From assembly GCA_947254895.1 (NCBI GenBank), contig CAMYEY010000052.1:1-9612 (forward strand): a stretch of 9,612 nucleotides of DNA, written 5' to 3'. The position numbers were made by a program, and so were the translations under genes. The notes under the pieces were generated by a model. The model was given only the letters and a program-made list of their open reading frames with translations. It made no database searches and was not told where the DNA came from. Positions 7,266-9,612 of this stretch are shown here, piece after piece; the stretch's first letter is position 1; every line of letters begins with the position of its first letter. This DNA comes from an uncultured Clostridia bacterium. GTDB taxonomy: Bacteria; Bacillota; Clostridia; Saccharofermentanales; DTU023.

Positions 7266-7505
7266 ATGCGTTTAGATAAGTTCTTAAAAGTTTCAAGGCT
7301 AGTCAAAAGGCGGACTGTGGCGAATGAGCTGGCGGGGGCCGGTAGGGTTCAGATTAACGGTAGTGCGGCTAAGGCGGCCAGTCAGGTGAAAGAAGGGGAT
7401 GTCCTAACGATTAGTTTTGGTAACCGGGAAAGTCGGGTTAGGGTCAAAGAATTGGCAGACCATGTCAAAAAAGACCAGGCAGCCGATATGTATGAACTTA
7501 TTTGA
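7266..7505 (+). CDS. rqcP: S4-domain RNA-binding protein RqcP (YabO family)
   Basis: Small S4-fold protein that, in the characterised Bacillus subtilis homologue, works with RqcH on obstructed 50S subunits carrying peptidyl-tRNA, allowing C-terminal alanine tailing in ribosome-associated quality control. The 79 residues are almost entirely one S4 domain: MRLDKFLKVSRLVKRRTVAN at the start, GRVQINGSAAKAASQVK (26-42), EGDVLTISFG, and the family-typical end KKDQAADMYELI. The likeness to B. subtilis YabO as I remember it runs along the whole length, which favours RqcP over Hsp15 or the S4 module of pseudouridine synthases. The start is supported by AAGGGAAGGT just upstream and the promoter at 7212-7240. 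divIC follows on the same strand, as in the Bacillus cluster, but without yabP and yabQ between. Confidence 0.92.
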   Translation: MRLDKFLKVSRLVKRRTVANELAGAGRVQINGSAAKAASQVKEGDVLTISFGNRESRVRVKELADHVKKDQAADMYELI

Positions 7506-7629
7506 TCAGACTGCACCTGAAAACAAGACCTGAAAAGACTTATCAGAGACTTAGTTGTTACATTATTGTTACAAAAGCCGGATTATCTGCTTACATGGGC
7601 ATAAATAAGGTCAGACAGGCCTAAATTTA

Positions 7630-7658
7630 TTGCTAAATCTAACAATAAAAGTTAAGAT
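7630..7658 (+). promoter_or_regulatory. Candidate promoter of divIC
   Basis: TTGCTA (7630-7635) and TAAGAT (7653-7658) are 17 bases apart, each four of six to consensus, 36 bases before the divIC start. The 188-base gap after rqcP makes a separate promoter plausible. A weaker alternative based on TTGTTA at 7566-7571 has a long spacer. Confidence 0.35.
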
Positions 7659-7671
7659 GTAGAGGATAAAA

Positions 7672-7755
7672 ATGATCGGAAGGGCTGGCCGGAATGGCAA
7701 AATCCAAGTATTTGTCCTACTCACAAGAAGAGCGACAATTAAAAAAAACAAATAA
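7672..7755 (+). CDS. Possible 27-residue upstream ORF overlapping the divIC start
   Basis: ATG at 7672 is preceded by AGAGGAT at ordinary spacing and opens a 27-codon frame that runs through the divIC start in a different frame and stops at TAA 7753-7755, directly after a run of eight A (7741-7748). The product would be short and basic (begins MIGRAGRNGK, ends KKTNK). Its ribosome binding site looks at least as good as that of divIC, so it could tune divIC translation by coupling or re-initiation. There is no independent sign that the peptide is made, and chance is a real possibility. Confidence 0.2.
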   Translation: MIGRAGRNGKIQVFVLLTRRATIKKNK

Positions 7756-8026
7756 CAGGCAGATTATTCAAAAGATTATTTTTAGCTTGCTTTTGGTCTT
7801 GGTGATTGCTGTTTGCATTTCTGAGCTGGCAGGACAAAATCGAGAATTTAACAGACTTAATCTTGAAGAAAAAGCCCTCCAAGAAAAGCTTGATAGATTG
7901 GAAGCAGAAGGTCAGAGAATCAAGGATTTAAAAGACTCCTATGGTTCTGATGAGTTTATCGAACGAATTGCCCGAGATGAGCTTGGTTTGGTAACCAAAG
8001 ACGAGTATATTTTTGTAGAAGATTAA
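7694..8026 (+). CDS. divIC: Septum formation initiator DivIC/FtsB-type protein
   Basis: Bitopic cell-division protein; in related bacteria it forms the FtsL-DivIC-DivIB complex (FtsL-FtsB-FtsQ in Proteobacteria), which activates septal peptidoglycan synthesis. At 110 residues the layout is typical: charged cytoplasmic N terminus (1-27), one membrane segment at about 28-44 (IIFSLLLVLVIAVCIS), a coiled coil at about 47-80 (EEKALQEKLDRLEAEGQRI), and the conserved extracellular end FIERIARDELGLVTKDEYIFVE (begins at 88). The ATG follows GGAAGGG with 9-base spacing. It sits downstream of rqcP as in Bacillus, which favours DivIC over FtsL; DivIC and FtsB are one family, so the symbol depends on lineage. 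A terminator follows 36 bases after the stop. Confidence 0.9.
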   Translation: MAKSKYLSYSQEERQLKKTNNRQIIQKIIFSLLLVLVIAVCISELAGQNREFNRLNLEEKALQEKLDRLEAEGQRIKDLKDSYGSDEFIERIARDELGLVTKDEYIFVED

Positions 8027-8062
8027 ACTTATAAAATGAGTTAGATAAAAGAAACAAGAGCA

Positions 8063-8095
8063 CAAGGTAGGTAATATCCACCTTGGGTTATTTTT
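8063..8095 (+). terminator. Rho-independent terminator after divIC
   Basis: CAAGGT (8063-8068) pairs with ACCTTG (8080-8085); after one bulged A at 8069, GG (8070-8071) pairs with CC (8078-8079), leaving the loop TAATAT. The stem is followed by GGTTATTTTT, a good U-tract for the plus strand. On the minus strand the downstream tract is interrupted, so it may only weakly stop read-through from recR. Confidence 0.8.
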
Positions 8096-8104
8096 ATGCA
8101 GATT

Positions 8105-8707
8105 TTATAGCTCTTTCCGGCCTTCAAAGGCCTTGGCTAAGGTAACCTCATCCGCATATTCGAGATCTCCGCCCATAGGCAGACCGGAGGCAATCCGGCT
8201 CACCTTAATACCTGAGGGTTTGATTAACCGAGACAGATATACGGCAGTTGCCTCCCCATTGATGGTTGGATTGGTGGCTAAAACGATCTCTTTGATCTCT
8301 TGGTGGCTTTGTAAGCGAACCAAAAGTTCACGCAAGGTTATATCTTCCGGGCCAACGTTGTCCATAGGGGAGATGGCCCCATGGAGAACATGGTAAAGGC
8401 CGTTATACTCGTTCATCCGCTCCATGGCTGCAACGTCTCTTGGCTGCTCTACAACACAAATTATGCTTTTATCTCTTTTGCTTGATGAGCAAATAGGACA
8501 GGGATCCGATTCAGTTAGGTTTTGGCATTCCGAACAGAGACAGGTGGCATTTTTGGCGTCTAAGATAGCCTGGGCCAAGTTTGTTGCCTCCTGCTTATCC
8601 AGAGAAAGAATATGAAAAGCTAAGCGCTGGGCAGTCTTTGAACCGATTCCGGGAAGCTTACCCAGCTCTTGAATGAGTTTGGCAATTGAGTTGGGAAAAT
8701 GATACAT
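8105..8707 (-). CDS. recR: Recombination mediator protein RecR
   Basis: With RecO (and RecF) loads RecA onto SSB-coated single-stranded gaps for DNA repair; forms ring- or clamp-like oligomers. At 200 residues it has the normal length. Domain order: N-terminal helix-hairpin-helix (LGKLPGIGSKTAQRLAFHIL, 15-34), zinc finger with C58-x2-C61 and C70-x2-C73 (CSECQNLTESDPCPIC), Toprim domain from about 80 (CVVEQPRDVAAME, then VLATNPTINGEATAVYLSRL at 142-161), and the C-terminal SRIASGLPMGGDLEYADEVTL (170-190). The start is 1 base after the ybaB stop, so it is translationally coupled; its own ribosome binding site is weak. It is last in dnaX-ybaB-recR, a widely conserved order. Confidence 0.98.
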   Translation of the reverse strand: MYHFPNSIAKLIQELGKLPGIGSKTAQRLAFHILSLDKQEATNLAQAILDAKNATCLCSECQNLTESDPCPICSSSKRDKSIICVVEQPRDVAAMERMNEYNGLYHVLHGAISPMDNVGPEDITLRELLVRLQSHQEIKEIVLATNPTINGEATAVYLSRLIKPSGIKVSRIASGLPMGGDLEYADEVTLAKAFEGRKEL

Positions 8708-8708
8708 C

Positions 8709-9062
8709 TTAAAGGCCGAACATCCCTAAATTACCTGATCCTGTCACCTTGGACATCCTAGCTTCAACTTGTTCATCTAGGGTTCGATTAGCCTCGTTAA
8801 CTGCTGCAATAAATAGATCTTGGAGCATTTCTGGATCCTCGGGATCAATTACAGACGGGTCAATTTTAAGATTGGTAATTTGGTGATTGCTGTCAACTTC
8901 TACTTCGACCATACCACCGCCTACACTAGCTTTGCTTGTAATGTTGGCAGCCTCTTCTTGGGCTTTTTCCAAATCTTTTTGCATTTTTTGCGCTTGTTGC
9001 ATCAGTTGGTTCATGTTAGGGGCACCGCCACCACCATGAAATCCGCCGCGTCTTCTAGCCAT
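8709..9062 (-). CDS. ybaB: YbaB/EbfC family nucleoid-associated protein
   Basis: Small DNA-binding protein that, in characterised homologues, binds as a dimer in a tweezer-like fold and affects nucleoid organisation. It has 117 residues: a basic, glycine-rich lead (MARRRGGFHGGGGAPNMN), a helix rich in Q, K and E (LMQQAQKMQKDLEKAQEEAANI, 20-41), the beta sheet GGGMVEVEVDSNHQITNLKIDPSVI (starting 48), and a helical end (EDPEMLQDLFIAAVNEANRTLDEQVEARM). AGGAGG (9073-9068) in the end of dnaX supports the ATG, which begins 1 base after the dnaX stop. Placement between dnaX and recR matches the conserved operon. The exact role in this lineage is not known. Confidence 0.95.
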   Translation of the reverse strand: MARRRGGFHGGGGAPNMNQLMQQAQKMQKDLEKAQEEAANITSKASVGGGMVEVEVDSNHQITNLKIDPSVIDPEDPEMLQDLFIAAVNEANRTLDEQVEARMSKVTGSGNLGMFGL

Positions 9063-9063
9063 T

Positions 9064-9612
9064 TTATTCCTCCTCTATACTTATATTAAGATCCAAGTCA
9101 CTGGCCATCTTGCGGACTTTTTGGATCCAGGCCGGTTCCTCTGGATTGATTTTATTTATCTTATCACTATCATCGTTTATCAGTCTGACATCCACTTCGA
9201 GTGAATTATTGCCATAGACCTTTCTTAAGCCATCTCTGATCAGCTGCTTACTCTCGGGTTCGTTGACCGCCTTAAAATGACTCTTTAGCTTATCCGTATA
9301 GCCAATCTGCCACTCTTTGCCTTGGTGGCTAATAACAGCAGGGGATAGTAGCATCCGGAGGTCTATCCTGCGTTTGCTGGAAAGATAGTCCAAAACCTCT
9401 GGCCACTTATTGGATTCGCTAGCCTCAGACTGATTTGGCTGAGGCTGATCTTCAGCCGAAATTTCCTCTGGCTTTTTATCTACAGGTTCAGATGGCTGGG
9501 CAGTAGGCCCTGGCTCAGCCTGGACTTGTACGGCAGTAGCTGCCTGATCTTCTTGCCTTAGGGGGATAGGAATCGTTTCCAGTTGGGCTCCTCCTCCGTC
9601 AGAGGTAGGAGT
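9064..9612 (-). CDS. dnaX: DNA polymerase III gamma/tau subunit, C-terminal part (runs off the right edge)
   Basis: The 182 residues visible are the end of DnaX; the frame is open to the window edge, so the gene starts outside. DnaX is the clamp-loader ATPase, and its tau form links the loader to the polymerase and helicase. The visible part has a flexible linker of about 65 residues rich in P, E, Q and A (for example EPGPTAQPSEPVDKKPEE), followed by a folded tau-type domain (WPEVLDYLSSKRRIDLRMLL, then IGYTDKLKSHFKAV and a long charged tail ending NISIEEE). The ATPase core, zinc finger and any programmed frameshift signal are outside. Assignment rests on the tau-like domain and on ybaB and recR following it. 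A TTG at 9393 is an internal leucine and not a start. Confidence 0.88.
   Translation of the reverse strand, partial: TPTSDGGGAQLETIPIPLRQEDQAATAVQVQAEPGPTAQPSEPVDKKPEEISAEDQPQPNQSEASESNKWPEVLDYLSSKRRIDLRMLLSPAVISHQGKEWQIGYTDKLKSHFKAVNEPESKQLIRDGLRKVYGNNSLEVDVRLINDDSDKINKINPEEPAWIQKVRKMASDLDLNISIEEE

Noticed and set aside
7608..7622. AGGTC/GGCCT hairpin after rqcP, considered as a rho-independent terminator.
   Set aside because: Only five pairs including a G-T wobble, followed by AAATTTATTG and not a U-tract; it also lies more than 100 bases after the rqcP stop.
9064..9393. Stand-alone 109-residue protein starting at TTG 9393.
   Set aside because: The frame stays open upstream to the window edge and encodes a typical DnaX linker, so this is the 3' end of dnaX and not a separate gene.

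Overview
The window reads as ordinary chromosomal DNA from a low- to moderate-GC Gram-positive bacterium (Bacillota, probably an anaerobic Clostridia lineage). Support comes from the gene content (rqcP/yabO next to divIC, a two-domain MazG, LonA, a ProB without PUA domain, dnaX-ybaB-recR), strong AGGAGG-type ribosome binding sites, and E. coli-like promoter hexamers. Neither genus nor family can be named from the sequence. The first 47 bases are not biological: they are Illumina Nextera library sequence (end of the i7 arm, a probable 10-nt index, then the read-2 transposon adapter with the Tn5 mosaic end), so this is an untrimmed contig end.

Layout. Plus strand, 83-4066: a tight run of rpiB (sugar phosphate isomerase), lon (ATP-dependent protease), a 90-residue protein of unknown function, and mazG (nucleotide pyrophosphohydrolase), very likely one transcript. 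Minus strand, 7005 down to 4121: proA, proB and proC, the complete glutamate-to-proline route in one operon in the order A-B-C, with a leader that can fold in alternative ways. Plus strand, 7266-8026: rqcP (S4-domain ribosome quality-control factor) behind a good promoter, then divIC (septum protein), ended by a rho-independent terminator. Minus strand, from the right edge down to 8105: the 3' part of dnaX (clamp-loader tau subunit), ybaB/ebfC and recR, the classical replication/repair operon.

How it fits together. In Bacillus-type genomes mazG, yabO(rqcP), yabP, yabQ and divIC lie in one cluster. Here mazG and rqcP/divIC are still within about 4 kb and on the same strand, but a reversed proABC operon lies between them, and yabP and yabQ, whose known roles are in sporulation, are missing from the gap between rqcP and divIC. 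This suggests a rearranged ancestral cluster in a lineage that may no longer sporulate. No mobile element, CRISPR array, tRNA or rRNA was seen, and no new defence or biosynthetic system. The least explained items are the 90-residue protein between lon and mazG, the proA leader, and the rqcP-divIC gap with its overlapping small ORF.
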